Part shown: positions 24,294-32,656 of the stretch, in pieces | How the letters are laid out: each line of letters begins with the position of its first letter | Position numbering within the stretch: the first letter of the stretch is position 1 | Source of the DNA: an uncultured Kiritimatiellota bacterium | GTDB taxonomy: Bacteria; Verrucomicrobiota; Kiritimatiellia; RFP12; UBA1067 | NCBI GenBank assembly: GCA_934675625.1 | Contig: CAKURH010000011.1 | Span: 1-52,104 of the forward strand | DNA length: 52,104 nt | Direction of reading: 5' to 3' | Notes under the pieces: model-generated | Database searches by the model: none | The model's input: only the letters and a program-made list of their open reading frames with translations | Told to the model about the DNA's origin: nothing | Position numbers and translations under genes: made by a program

Positions 24294-25289
24294 TCATGTA
24301 CTCGTCTTTTCCCTCGCCGTTACACCAGACGCGAATACCGCCCTCTTCCCCCTGCCGTATTCCCGCCGTTCCGCCGTCGCCTTGCGGATCGACGCGAGAA
24401 GCCCCGGGATGACCTCTGCGCCCATTTTCGCCGCAGCGAAGGCCAGGCGTCCCGCATCCTTCAGCGACGCGCCCGTCCAGAAGATCTCCTTCTGATCGAC
24501 GATGATGAAACGGTCGTGGCAGATTCCGCAGACGGTCTTCGTGAACTTGCCGCATTGCGCCCCGAACGCCTCGAAATCCGACTCCTCCAGTTCGCCGTTG
24601 GAATGCGTCACCAGCTCGATCTTCACGCCGCGCCCGCGCTTCGCCAACATGTCCAAGGTCGCCACGCCGGGATAGGCGTCAATCACGATCAGCCCCTTCT
24701 TCGCCCGGCGTATGAACTTGATCAGAAGCGACTTCGCGTCCCAGAACCTGTTCTGGTAGAAGATGCTCTGCAACGGGATGTCCTCGGCGCTCATCTTTGC
24801 AAAGATTTCATCAAAACGTGCCTCGTTCTTTGACTGATCTTCAATTTGGCGTCTTTCATTTGCTTCGACACGTGAAGCAAGGGACGTCAAAGCCGGGCCC
24901 GCAGCCGCCAAGATACGTCGCATGGACACAAAGGCTTTCATAATCCGAATGCTCTCGCGTATGGCTATGTCACTTTTCAGAACGGCAGAAAGCATTGCGA
25001 CGCCCTGTTCCGTGAACGCGTACATACGGGATGGCGAATGCTTCATCATCTTGAACCTATCGCAATTTGCGATAAGTTCCCTCATCTCAGTCTCCGAGAG
25101 CTGAAACATGAACTCTGGGGGAAAACGAGCAAGATTCCGCTTTACGGCTTCGTTCAGCCGTCCTGTCAGTACATGGTAAATTGCAGCCAAATCCCGATCA
25201 AGCATAACAGCCTGGCCGCGCAATTCACAGATGAGAGGACTTATGTCGTTGATTTCGACATCGCGGCTTAATGTCACGACTTCATTCAT
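24294..25289 (-). CDS. ORF6N domain protein with PLD-like C-terminal domain
   Basis: The 331-residue protein begins with an ORF6N DNA-binding domain (LRGQAVMLDRDLAAIY, VKRNLARFPPEFMFQLSE, YAFTEQGVAMLSAVL; about 15-125), as in phage antirepressor-like and KilA-type proteins. A short coiled-coil linker (RVEANERRQIEDQSKNEARF) follows. The C-terminal half has NRFWDAKSLLIKFIRRAKKG, VIDAYPG and HDRFIIVDQKEIFWTGASL, resembling one HxK phospholipase D half-site. This composite is widespread in gut bacteria, with unknown function. The start overlaps the stop of the 47-residue leader ORF and the stop overlaps a Fic start, so all three are co-translated. A partial duplicate of its 3' end lies at 22.6-22.8 kb. 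Confidence 0.85.
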   Translation of the reverse strand: MNEVVTLSRDVEINDISPLICELRGQAVMLDRDLAAIYHVLTGRLNEAVKRNLARFPPEFMFQLSETEMRELIANCDRFKMMKHSPSRMYAFTEQGVAMLSAVLKSDIAIRESIRIMKAFVSMRRILAAAGPALTSLASRVEANERRQIEDQSKNEARFDEIFAKMSAEDIPLQSIFYQNRFWDAKSLLIKFIRRAKKGLIVIDAYPGVATLDMLAKRGRGVKIELVTHSNGELEESDFEAFGAQCGKFTKTVCGICHDRFIIVDQKEIFWTGASLKDAGRLAFAAAKMGAEVIPGLLASIRKATAERREYGRGKRAVFASGVTAREKTST

Positions 25290-25429
25290 GCGGCCTCACT
25301 TTCTCTGCGTTGGGTACAAGAATCTCCCACGCTTTCGAATCCAAGGTCGAGAAATCCCGGATCGGAGCGCATCTGGGTTTTACAAGAGCTTTTGTCGGCC
25401 GGATTCGTTTTCTGTCGCTGCGCGAGCAT
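25286..25429 (-). CDS. 47-residue leader ORF coupled to the ORF6N gene
   Basis: This small frame begins MLAQRQKTNPADKSSCK and ends with its TGA overlapping the ORF6N ATG. It has a GAGGG ribosome site and a promoter 24 bases upstream. A degenerate copy of both the ORF and its promoter exists at 22.8-23.0 kb, and conservation between the two is highest in the first 20 codons. It is Cys/Ser/Arg-rich with no known domain. It could be a real small protein, a leader peptide or a DNA/RNA element that happens to be open. Confidence 0.45.
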   Translation of the reverse strand: MLAQRQKTNPADKSSCKTQMRSDPGFLDLGFESVGDSCTQRRESEAA

Positions 25430-25453
25430 GTTTCCCTCAAATCTTGGAAAGGT

Positions 25454-25462
25454 ATTATACCA
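25454..25462 (-). promoter_or_regulatory. Extended -10 promoter of leader/ORF6N/Fic operon
   Basis: On the minus strand TGGTATAAT ends 24 bases before the leader ATG. The stretch from 25463 to 25606 upstream shows nothing else recognisable. Confidence 0.55.
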
Positions 25463-25606
25463 AAAAGGCGGGCGGAAAAGATGCCGACAGAAACTGGGGC
25501 GAAGGTAGTGGCCCAAACACAATATACACCTGTGACGCGACAGTATCCCCCAGCCGCAGGCTGTCCGAGAAGCGGATGCCCTATCAGGGGTGCGCGTCTC
25601 TCCCGT

Positions 25607-26086
25607 TCACGACTCTGCCGCCCGCAGATCGCGCTCGTTCTGGTTCCGCCACGCGAGCGTCGCGAAGCACATCATGAGGAGCAGAAAGCTCAGTTGCTGT
25701 TTCAATACCCATTCGAGACAAGACTGCAGATAGCAGCCTGTGAGCCCGCCCAGCAGTCCAACGGGAATGTACGCCCATCGTGTCCGCGCCAGTCGGAACG
25801 CGAGCCGGAGCGCGACCAGCCAGAAGTAGAGGAACCACGCGAGCAGCAGTGCGAGCCCGACCCAGCCGCACTCGGCCGCCGTCAGGAGGTAAATCGTCTC
25901 GACGATGCCGATGTCGCCCTTCTCGTCCCGTCCGGCAGGGCTGGAATCCTGATATTCCTCGTGTTCGTTCAGGAAGACGGCCCAGTTGTTGAGTCCGACG
26001 CCCGCGACCGGATGGTCGCGCACCACGTTGAGCGCCGCAAGGGGAAGCGAACCGACGAGGGCCAGCACGAAGAGCGCATACTTCAA
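25607..26086 (-). pseudogene. O-antigen ligase/polymerase (Wzy_C-type), C-terminal half
   Basis: The 159 residues contain HPVAGVGLNNWAVFL, ETIYLLTAAECGWVGLALLL and several further membrane helices. They match the C-terminal part of O-antigen ligase family proteins, which join or polymerise lipid-linked sugars at the inner membrane. The family has about 400-600 residues with 10 or more helices; only about four remain. The only in-frame start is a TTG overlapping the stop of the preceding STAS fragment. Both look like remnants left by deletion; a very short functional protein is less likely. Confidence 0.6.
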
Positions 26087-26285
26087 GAGTCGAACGCCTT
26101 GCGCGCCTCCTCAACCGTGTCGAAGATCTCGAACACGCGGAAGACCTTCGTGATATCGAAGACGATCCGGGGATGCGCCTGCAGGCACGCAAGGCGCACG
26201 GCCGGAGAGAATCGCGTCGGAAGGCACCTTCGACACCTTCGTCTTCAATGCCGTCCTCACGAAGCCCGTCACGCCGGAGAAGTAG
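26083..26285 (-). pseudogene. STAS-domain protein fragment
   Basis: Minus-strand translation ending at 26083 reads AVRLACLQAHPRIVFDITKV, then FRVFEIFDTVEEARKAFDS. This resembles the last strand and helix of STAS-domain anti-sigma-antagonist-like proteins. Upstream, a different frame reads GVTGFVRTALKTKVSKVPSD, which could belong to the same gene after a frameshift near 26205. No complete frame or start exists. It separates the UbiA-like gene from the truncated O-antigen ligase and fills the gap between them. Confidence 0.4.
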
Positions 26286-26293
26286 GGAGAAAA

Positions 26294-26881
26294 TCACGCA
26301 CCGCGCGCGTACGCGATGACAAGCGCAGCCAGCTGAAAGGCGAGTAGTCCGTAGACGAGCAGCGCAACTTTCTGGCCGTTCGACGGGTCGACCGTCTCGC
26401 GCTCGGAGAACTTCGTCACGCCTGCGATGTAGACGAACCAAACCGCCGCCGCGATCCAGGCGGGCCCGCCCAGCAGCACATTGAATCCGCGCGCCGCGCC
26501 CATGAGCAGCGGATTCTTCGTGCGGTTGTAGAGCTGGATCGCGACCGTCAGCGCGACGAGAAGAAGAAATCCTCTGGAGCCTCCGTTGCCAAGATAAAGC
26601 ACGAGCACGGCGAGGCAGAGGCAGACCGTCCGCGCCATCCGCGCCGCGCGCAGGGATATCTCGCCTGCCGCGAGCGGACGCGTCTTCGGATCGGTCGCCG
26701 CGCCGACAAGGTCGTTGTCGACAAGCCCATACAGGTACATCAAGACTGACGCAAGGCAGACAAGGGCGAGATCGCCCGCCCGCGCGACGACCAAGCCGCC
26801 ACATGCCGCCGCGCCCACGAGCACATCGCCTGGCACGGTGACGAGGTTCTGCACACGGAAAAGCCGAAGCCATGCATTCAT
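26294..26881 (-). CDS. UbiA-like prenyltransferase family protein, short
   Basis: The 195-residue multi-helix membrane protein has DNDLVGAATDPKTRPLAAG, the first Asp-rich motif of UbiA prenyltransferases (DxxxD followed by RPL). The second region (YNRTKNPLLMGAARGFNVLLG) resembles the YSR/TK-x-GN-x-VG motif. UbiA enzymes attach prenyl chains to aromatic or sugar-phosphate acceptors. At 195 residues it is shorter than the usual 280-300 and the second Asp motif is weak, so it may be truncated or belong to a compact subgroup. The start at ATG 26881 has an upstream GAGGAG site; a TATAAT box lies at 26905-26910. DNA further downstream is decayed. Confidence 0.65.
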   Translation of the reverse strand: MNAWLRLFRVQNLVTVPGDVLVGAAACGGLVVARAGDLALVCLASVLMYLYGLVDNDLVGAATDPKTRPLAAGEISLRAARMARTVCLCLAVLVLYLGNGGSRGFLLLVALTVAIQLYNRTKNPLLMGAARGFNVLLGGPAWIAAAVWFVYIAGVTKFSERETVDPSNGQKVALLVYGLLAFQLAALVIAYARGA

Positions 26882-26905
26882 TCCGAATCTTCTCCTCACA
26901 GTCAA

Positions 26906-27862
26906 TTATACGTTGTTTCTTGGATGGGCCTTCGCGTATTCGTCGCGGAGGCGTTCGATCGAGACATGGGTGTAGACCTGCGTGGTCGAAAGCGAGGCGT
27001 GCCCCAGCATCTCCTGCACGGAGCGCAGGTCGGCGCCTGCGTCGAGGAGATGCGTCGCGAAGCTGTGGCGCAGCTTGTGCGGCGTCAGATCCGTCGGCAG
27101 TTCCGCCTCCGCGAGATAGCGCTTCATCCGCCGCTCGGCGAACCGCCGCGTCATCGGCTCGAAGGCGTCCGTCTGGAAGACCGCCACCGCACCATCCGTC
27201 CGCGCGCCGCACGCCGCCGCCGTCTCGCGCAGGGCCGTCAGCGCGTCACGGGCGGGCTGTCCAAGAATGACGAGCCGCTCCTTCGCGCCCTTGCCCGTCA
27301 CGACAAGCGTGCCGCGCGCGAAGTCGATCTCGCCCCACGTGACCGGCAGCATCTCGCCGATGCGGCAACCCGTGGAGTAGAGGGCCTCGAACAGCGCCTT
27401 GTCGCGCCGCGCGGCGTATTCGCCGACCGTGCCGTCCGCAAGGTCGCGGAGCGGCTGGGCGAGAAAGCGCGCGACATCCGCCGCTGACAGAACCTTCGGC
27501 AGGGACTTCGCCTTGCGCGGCCCGTGCAACGGGGCAAACGGGTTGTCGATCAGGACTTCCTCACGCTGCAGGAAGCGGCAGAACGTGCGCCCCGCCGCGA
27601 GCTTGCGGCGGACGGACGTCGCCGCGAGACCCGACGACGAGAAGCCGACGAGAAACGCGCGCGCGTCGGCGTCGGCAAGTTCGCGCCACGGAAACGGCGG
27701 GCGGGCATCCGCCCCCCATTTCGACGTCACGAGCTGCGCGAGATCCGACGCATAGGCCGCCTGCGTATTGGGCGAGACGTTGCGCGCGGCGAGCTGTTCG
27801 CGCAGGAACGCCTTCAGGCAGGGATCGTCACCGACGAACCTATTCGGCGTCAGCCTTCCCAT
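26906..27862 (-). CDS. xerC: Tyrosine recombinase XerC/XerD
   Basis: The 318-residue protein has the N-terminal SAM-like DNA-binding domain (about 10-115) and a complete catalytic domain. The catalytic residues are all in place: R167 in STGCRIGE, K191 in GKGAKER, H262 and R265 in HKLRHSFATH, H288 in LGHAS and nucleophile Y297 in VYTHV. Length and motifs match XerC/XerD, which resolve chromosome dimers at dif during division. Its start overlaps the 3' end of topA by 23 bases, so the two are co-transcribed. No phage integrase features are seen. XerC versus XerD cannot be decided from one sequence. Confidence 0.9.
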   Translation of the reverse strand: MGRLTPNRFVGDDPCLKAFLREQLAARNVSPNTQAAYASDLAQLVTSKWGADARPPFPWRELADADARAFLVGFSSSGLAATSVRRKLAAGRTFCRFLQREEVLIDNPFAPLHGPRKAKSLPKVLSAADVARFLAQPLRDLADGTVGEYAARRDKALFEALYSTGCRIGEMLPVTWGEIDFARGTLVVTGKGAKERLVILGQPARDALTALRETAAACGARTDGAVAVFQTDAFEPMTRRFAERRMKRYLAEAELPTDLTPHKLRHSFATHLLDAGADLRSVQEMLGHASLSTTQVYTHVSIERLRDEYAKAHPRNNV

Positions 27863-30383
27863 CGTCAGTCCTCAGCCCGAACTCCGCCGCTTTCGCCGCA
27901 TAGTCCGGAATCTGGCTCCGATACACGGCTGCAACGCGCTTCAGGGCCTGAAGCTGGCGCGGCGAAAGCGAATGGCGCCGCGAATACTGCTCGGTCAGGG
28001 AGGACACGAACTCCTTGTCGTCGTAGATGCGCTTGCCGCGCTTGGCCTTCGGCCGCCAGTCCGTCACCGTGTCGAAGAGCGCCAAGAGCTTGGGCACGCT
28101 CGGATCGGCCTGCTCGACAGCCTCAAAGCCGCCGGGCACGAACGGCGCGAGCTTCGCGCGGATGGCGTCGACGTCCTCCAGCGCGCCCGCGTTCTCGCCG
28201 ACGGCGCGCGCAAGAATCACGAACTGCTTCATCGAGAGGGTGCGGCCGTGCTCAACCTGGTCGCGCAGTGACTTGATGAAGGGGTTCTTCTCCATGCCGC
28301 CGATGCGGTCCATCGCCTCGAAGCAGTAGGCGACGAGCTCCGGGTCGGCCTTCGGCGCAATCGCCGATCCGGCCGCAAGTCCCGCGTTGCGCAGGCGTTC
28401 CGCGCAATCGGCAATCTGGCCCTCGTACAGGATCGCCATGCGCACGAGGAACTCCAGCTGGCGCGCGCTCATCGGACGCTCGCCCTTCTCGAACTGCTCG
28501 CGGCAGCTCGTGAAGAACTTCTCGTCGTTATACTCGCGCTTGCCGACCTTCTTCGGCTCCTTCCACTCGCGCACCTCGCCCAGAAGCGAGAGGACGAGCT
28601 TGAACTTCGCGCGGTCGGGCGGCGGCACGGGCTTCGGCAACGACTTCAAGAACTCGCAGTAGAACTCGCTGAGCATCTGATCCATTGGCTCGCCCTCGGA
28701 CTCGACCTTGTCGAGCTGACCCTCCATCCGCGCCGTGAAGCCGACGGAGAAGAGCGCGTCCATGTTCTTCACGAGCCAGTCGCAGACGAGGACGCCGCGC
28801 TCCAGCGGCACGAGCTTCTTCTTCTCCGTCTTCGCGTATTCGCGCGTCTTCAGCGTCTCGATCGTCTGCGCGTAGGTCGACGGACGCCCGACGCCGTTCT
28901 CCTCCAGCGCCTTGATGAGCGAGGCCTCCGAGTAGTGGGACGGGCCCTTCGTCTTCTTCTCGTCGCAGATCCACCGCAGGGCCTCCAGCGTGCTGCCGAC
29001 CGCCGCGTTCGGCAGGTACGCGACCTCGTCCGAGTCCTCGTCGTCCTCGCCGTCCTTCGTCTTCTTCTTGAGCGAGAGCTTCATGATCTTCAGGAAGCCC
29101 TCGAAGTCGACGGCCGTCGCCGAGGCGGTGAACAGGTAGGTGTGCGCAAGGGCCGGCTTCACGGCCTCGATGGAGAGCGTCTTCACCGTCGTCTTCGCGT
29201 CCGCCATCTGGCTCGCGACGAACCGCCGCCAGATGAGGTCGTAGAGCTTCAGCTCCGCCGCCTCCAGCCCCGCCTCGCCCGCGCGCTTCGGCGAGAGTTC
29301 GACGTCGGTCGGGCGGATCGCCTCGTGCGCGCCCTGCGCCTCGACGCCGCCTTTCGCCTTCGTCGCGTAGAAGTTCGGCTTCTCCGGGTAGAACTCCGGC
29401 CCGCACCACTTCTCGATGAACGCCTTCGCCGCCGCGCGCGCCTGGTCCGAGACGTTGACGGAGTCGGTTCGCATGTAGGTGATGCGCCCCTGCTCGTAGA
29501 GGGCCTGGGCAAGCTTCATCGTCTTGCCGGGCGAGAAGCCGAGCACGCTCGACGCCGTCTGCTGAAGGGTCGAGGTCGTGAACGGCGGCAGCGCGTGGCG
29601 CACCTTCGGCTGGGCCTTCACGTCCGAAACCTTCAGCGTCGCGTTCGCGAGGTCGAGGATGAGGCGGTTGGCGACCTCCTTCTCGCGGATGTCCGGCTTC
29701 TCGCCGTCCAGCCGCGCGAGCTTCGCGACGAACGACTTCGCGTCGCCGGGCTTGCGGGCCTCGACGCCGAGGAGCTGGTACGTCTCCGGCACGAAGGCGT
29801 CGATCTCGCGCTGGCGCTCGACGAGGAGCCGCAGCGCGACGGACTGCACGCGACCGGCCGAAAGCGTCCGATTGTTCGGACAGTTCACGTTCTTCCACAG
29901 GAGCGGCGAGACCTTGTAGCCGACGAGGCGGTCGAGGATGCGGCGCGCCTGCTGGGCGTCGACGAGCGGCATGTCGATGTCGCGCGGCGCGGCCACGGCC
30001 TTGAGCACGGCCGACTTCGTGATCTCGTTGTACGTGACGCGGCGGAACGGCTTCGTGCCCGCGCCGGGGCCGAGAACCTCCTTCAGATGCCAGGCGATGG
30101 CCTCTCCTTCGCGGTCAGGGTCGCTCGCGAGGTAGATCTCGCCCGTGTCCTTCACCGCGCGCTTCAGCTCCGCGACGACCTTCTCCTTTCCCTCCGAGAC
30201 GACGTAGGTCGGCACGAACGACCACGACTCGGGCCCCTTCTCGACGATCTTGATCGCGCCGTTCTCCTTCGGCAGGTCGCGAATGTGCCCGACAGACGAC
30301 TTGACGACGAACTCGTCGCCGAGATATTTCCCGATTGTCTTGGCCTTCGCCGGCGATTCCACAATGAGCAGCTTCTTTTCCAT
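27840..30383 (-). CDS. topA: DNA topoisomerase I (type IA) with unusual C-terminus
   Basis: The 847-residue enzyme relaxes negative supercoils. Toprim motifs are LLIVESPAKAKTIGKYLG (5-22), GHIRDLP and DPDREGEA (88-95), and the active-site tyrosine is Y303 in GRITYMRTDS. The core ends at about 590. Instead of the usual Cys4 zinc ribbons the C-terminus has two clear and one weaker helical repeat of about 60 residues. The repeats are EVREWKEPKKVGKREYND..SARQLEFLVRMA (from about 603), NPFIKSLRDQ..SMKQFVILARA, and TVTDWRPKAKRGKRIYDD..SPRQLQALKRVA (from about 772). The ATG lies seven bases after an extended -10 box, implying a leaderless transcript. Confidence 0.95.
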   Translation of the reverse strand: MEKKLLIVESPAKAKTIGKYLGDEFVVKSSVGHIRDLPKENGAIKIVEKGPESWSFVPTYVVSEGKEKVVAELKRAVKDTGEIYLASDPDREGEAIAWHLKEVLGPGAGTKPFRRVTYNEITKSAVLKAVAAPRDIDMPLVDAQQARRILDRLVGYKVSPLLWKNVNCPNNRTLSAGRVQSVALRLLVERQREIDAFVPETYQLLGVEARKPGDAKSFVAKLARLDGEKPDIREKEVANRLILDLANATLKVSDVKAQPKVRHALPPFTTSTLQQTASSVLGFSPGKTMKLAQALYEQGRITYMRTDSVNVSDQARAAAKAFIEKWCGPEFYPEKPNFYATKAKGGVEAQGAHEAIRPTDVELSPKRAGEAGLEAAELKLYDLIWRRFVASQMADAKTTVKTLSIEAVKPALAHTYLFTASATAVDFEGFLKIMKLSLKKKTKDGEDDEDSDEVAYLPNAAVGSTLEALRWICDEKKTKGPSHYSEASLIKALEENGVGRPSTYAQTIETLKTREYAKTEKKKLVPLERGVLVCDWLVKNMDALFSVGFTARMEGQLDKVESEGEPMDQMLSEFYCEFLKSLPKPVPPPDRAKFKLVLSLLGEVREWKEPKKVGKREYNDEKFFTSCREQFEKGERPMSARQLEFLVRMAILYEGQIADCAERLRNAGLAAGSAIAPKADPELVAYCFEAMDRIGGMEKNPFIKSLRDQVEHGRTLSMKQFVILARAVGENAGALEDVDAIRAKLAPFVPGGFEAVEQADPSVPKLLALFDTVTDWRPKAKRGKRIYDDKEFVSSLTEQYSRRHSLSPRQLQALKRVAAVYRSQIPDYAAKAAEFGLRTDDGKADAE

Positions 30384-30390
30384 GGGCGCA

Positions 30391-30399
30391 ATTATACCA
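30391..30399 (-). promoter_or_regulatory. Extended -10 promoter of topA
   Basis: The minus strand reads TGGTATAAT, ending seven bases before the topA ATG at 30383. The space between kdsA and topA is only 31 bases, so this box serves topA directly and the message should be leaderless. Confidence 0.6.
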
Positions 30400-30414
30400 A
30401 AATTCCGAAAGCGC

Positions 30415-31266
30415 TTAGGCGTGCGGCGCGCGGACGACGGCGTGGAGGGCGAGCAGCGTTTTCCAAAGCGCCTCGATCTCGGCGAAGCGAATCGCGTTCG
30501 CGGCGTCGCTCTTCGCGACCTTGGGGTTCACGTGCGTCTCCATGAAGACGCCGTCGACGCCCGTCGCGACCGCCGCGCGCGCCAGGGCCGGCGCGTACTT
30601 GCCGTCGCCGCCGGAGCCCGTCCCGAGCCCGCCCGGACGCTGCACGGAATGCGTCGCGTCCATGATGACCGGATAGCCGAGCTCGCGCATGATGAGGAGC
30701 GAGCGCATGTCGGCGACGAGATTGCGGTAGCCGAAGGAGCTGCCGCGTTCGCAGAGCGTGATGCGGCGATTGCCGGTCGACTCGATCTTGCGGACGACCT
30801 GCGCCATGTCCTCCGGCGCCATGAACTGGCCCTTCTTCACGTTCACGACCGCACCCGTCTCGCCCGCCGCGACGACGAGGTCGGTCTGCCGCGCAAGGAA
30901 CGCGGGGATCTGGAGGACGTCGCAGACCTCGGCAACCGGCTTGCACTGCCACGGCTCGTGCACGTCGGTCAGCACCGGAACGTCAAATGTCGCACGGATT
31001 TCGGCGAGTATCTCCAGCCCCTTGTCGATGCCGGGGCCGCGAAAGGCGTCGATGCTCGTGCGGTTCGCCTTGTCGAAGCTCGCCTTGAAGACAAGGCCGA
31101 CCTTCAGCTTTTTCGCGAGGGCCGTGAGCCGCTTCGCGAGGTCGAGCGCCATTGCGCGCGACTCGATGACGCACGGGCCCGCGATGAACGTGAGCCCGCC
31201 GTCGCCGAACACGACGCCCTTGTCGACCGCGATCTTCTTCACGGCCGTCGTGTGTGCGCGCGCCAT
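30415..31266 (-). CDS. kdsA: 3-deoxy-8-phosphooctulonate synthase (Kdo8P synthase)
   Basis: The 283-residue enzyme condenses phosphoenolpyruvate with arabinose 5-phosphate to make Kdo 8-phosphate for LPS inner core. It is a DAHP/KDO8P synthase TIM barrel with the expected blocks: FIAGPCVIES, KASFDKANRTSI, FRGPGIDKGLEIL, PVLTDVHEPWQC, LQIPAFLARQTDL, VKKGQFMAPEDM, RRITLCERGSSFGY and PVIMDATHSVQRPGG. Its presence shows that the organism has an LPS-type outer membrane. The ATG overlaps the stop of the preceding isomerase gene (TGATG). topA follows from its own promoter. The protein is cytoplasmic and appears intact. Confidence 0.95.
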   Translation of the reverse strand: MARAHTTAVKKIAVDKGVVFGDGGLTFIAGPCVIESRAMALDLAKRLTALAKKLKVGLVFKASFDKANRTSIDAFRGPGIDKGLEILAEIRATFDVPVLTDVHEPWQCKPVAEVCDVLQIPAFLARQTDLVVAAGETGAVVNVKKGQFMAPEDMAQVVRKIESTGNRRITLCERGSSFGYRNLVADMRSLLIMRELGYPVIMDATHSVQRPGGLGTGSGGDGKYAPALARAAVATGVDGVFMETHVNPKVAKSDAANAIRFAEIEALWKTLLALHAVVRAPHA

Positions 31267-32513
31267 CAGGCGAGATCCTTCATCGTGACGGGCTTCGGGT
31301 CGAGGCCGGGGTTCGTCATCGGCTTCAGCGCCCGCGTGTCGAACGCATAGCCGTCCGGCCCGAGCGGCCACACGACCGGCGCCGTGTTGAGCACCGTCGC
31401 GCGGAAGCCCTGAAGCGTCGCGCCCATGTTGCCCGTGTGCGAGGAGTTGACGCCCTCGTTCTCGATCACGAACGGGTGCGCATACCCCTTCGCCATCAGG
31501 TTCTCCAGAAACTTCGTCCAGTCGCACGAGTCGTTGCCGCCGAAGCCGGGGAGACGCGGCTCGTAGCTGAGGCGGTCCCACTCGCCGCCGGGGAGCGGCA
31601 CGCCCGCCTTCTGCGCAAGCGCGGCGTTCACGGACTGCTGCGGATAGAGGCGGCCCCAGTGCACGGCCTCCGCGTCGTTCGCGAAGTTGCGCGTGCCCTT
31701 GATGTGGACGCGGCGCAGCTTGCGGAAGTCCATCGCGTTGATGACGTCCGTCGGGTCGATGTGCTGCCAGACGTCGTGCGAGGGGTCGTACGTCTCCTGC
31801 AGCGCGCTGTCGTCGTCGAGGATCGCGTACATGAGCTTGCGCGCCGCGAGGCAGCCGGGCAGGTTGTTGTAGGCGTCCGGCGCCGTCACGGGCTGCCAGC
31901 CCTCCATCGGGCAGTTCTCGACGCAGACCGTCACGCCGAGCGATTTCGCGTAGTTGAGGATCGGCTGGAAGACCTTCTTGAACTTCTCCAGGTTCTTCTC
32001 GAAGCCGCCGTCCTGACGGCCGAGGACGTGATCATAGCCGACGAACGTGCCGCAGACGACGTCGTTCGCGTCGCCGCCGAGCATCGCCGCAATGCGGATG
32101 AGCTTCAGGATGTGGTTCTGGTTGACGACCTGAAGCTCCGGCCTGCCGCCGATGAGGTTGTCATAGGCGCCGACGGAGATGCGGATGTTCTCGCGGTTGC
32201 AGAGGTCGATGACCTGCTGCGCGCGTTCCGGCGTGAAGTGGTCGTAGTCGAGGTGCGTCGCGATGTGGTCCTGGCGATCCGTGTCGCGGCGGAAGACGCA
32301 GAGCTCCAGCCCCTGCGCGCCGACGGCCTTCGCGCGTTTCACGACCGACTCGAAGTCGGGGTCCTTGGCGAATGCGCTCGTCATGAGCCAGATCGGGTTG
32401 TTGTTGGGCTTCGGCTTCGCGGCATGCGCCAGCGCCTCGCGCGCGCCCAGTCCGCCGACGGCGGCCAACGCCGCCGCGCCCTTGAAAAAGTTACGCCTGG
32501 ATGTCTGAATCAT
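31266..32513 (-). CDS. Tat-exported sugar phosphate isomerase/epimerase-like TIM-barrel protein
   Basis: The 415-residue protein starts with a twin-arginine signal (TSRRNFFKGAAALAAVGGLG), so it is exported folded. The remainder is a xylose-isomerase-like (AP endonuclease 2-type) TIM barrel: RAKAVGAQGLELCVF near the N-terminus, VTVCVENCPMEGW with a metal-site glutamate, ILDDDSALQETYDPSHDVW, RRVHIKGTRN and HPFVIENEG. Such proteins in gut PVC and Bacteroidota act on sugars or cyclitols, sometimes with GFO/IDH dehydrogenases. The exact reaction is unknown. The ATG has an AAAGGAG site; an extended -10 box lies about 35 bases upstream. It is coupled to kdsA by a one-base overlap. Confidence 0.82.
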   Translation of the reverse strand: MIQTSRRNFFKGAAALAAVGGLGAREALAHAAKPKPNNNPIWLMTSAFAKDPDFESVVKRAKAVGAQGLELCVFRRDTDRQDHIATHLDYDHFTPERAQQVIDLCNRENIRISVGAYDNLIGGRPELQVVNQNHILKLIRIAAMLGGDANDVVCGTFVGYDHVLGRQDGGFEKNLEKFKKVFQPILNYAKSLGVTVCVENCPMEGWQPVTAPDAYNNLPGCLAARKLMYAILDDDSALQETYDPSHDVWQHIDPTDVINAMDFRKLRRVHIKGTRNFANDAEAVHWGRLYPQQSVNAALAQKAGVPLPGGEWDRLSYEPRLPGFGGNDSCDWTKFLENLMAKGYAHPFVIENEGVNSSHTGNMGATLQGFRATVLNTAPVVWPLGPDGYAFDTRALKPMTNPGLDPKPVTMKDLA

Positions 32514-32547
32514 GTTGTGAGTTCTCCTTTCTTGAATAGACGTTCGC

Positions 32548-32556
32548 ATTATACCA
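32548..32556 (-). promoter_or_regulatory. Extended -10 promoter of the isomerase-kdsA operon
   Basis: The minus strand reads TGGTATAAT. Here the start codon lies 34 bases further on, with a good Shine-Dalgarno sequence, so this copy drives a normal leadered message, unlike the topA copy. From 32557 to the next gene at 32657 nothing else was recognised. Confidence 0.55.
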
Positions 32557-32656
32557 TATTTCCTCGAACCTGCCGCTCGGCATGTCTCTCACTGCTCTCG
32601 TCAATCACACCTTGTTGTACCGGAGCTCCTTCTGCGCGAAGACCGCCATAACTGAT

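Noticed and set aside
16288..25462. BREX, DISARM or CBASS system
   Set aside because: No PglZ, BrxC, helicase, cyclase or effector genes of these systems are present; only type II-like restriction genes, Fic and ORF6N were recognised.
26906..27862. Integrase of a mobile element
   Set aside because: Length, motifs and overlap with topA fit a housekeeping XerC/D; no attachment-site repeats were seen nearby.
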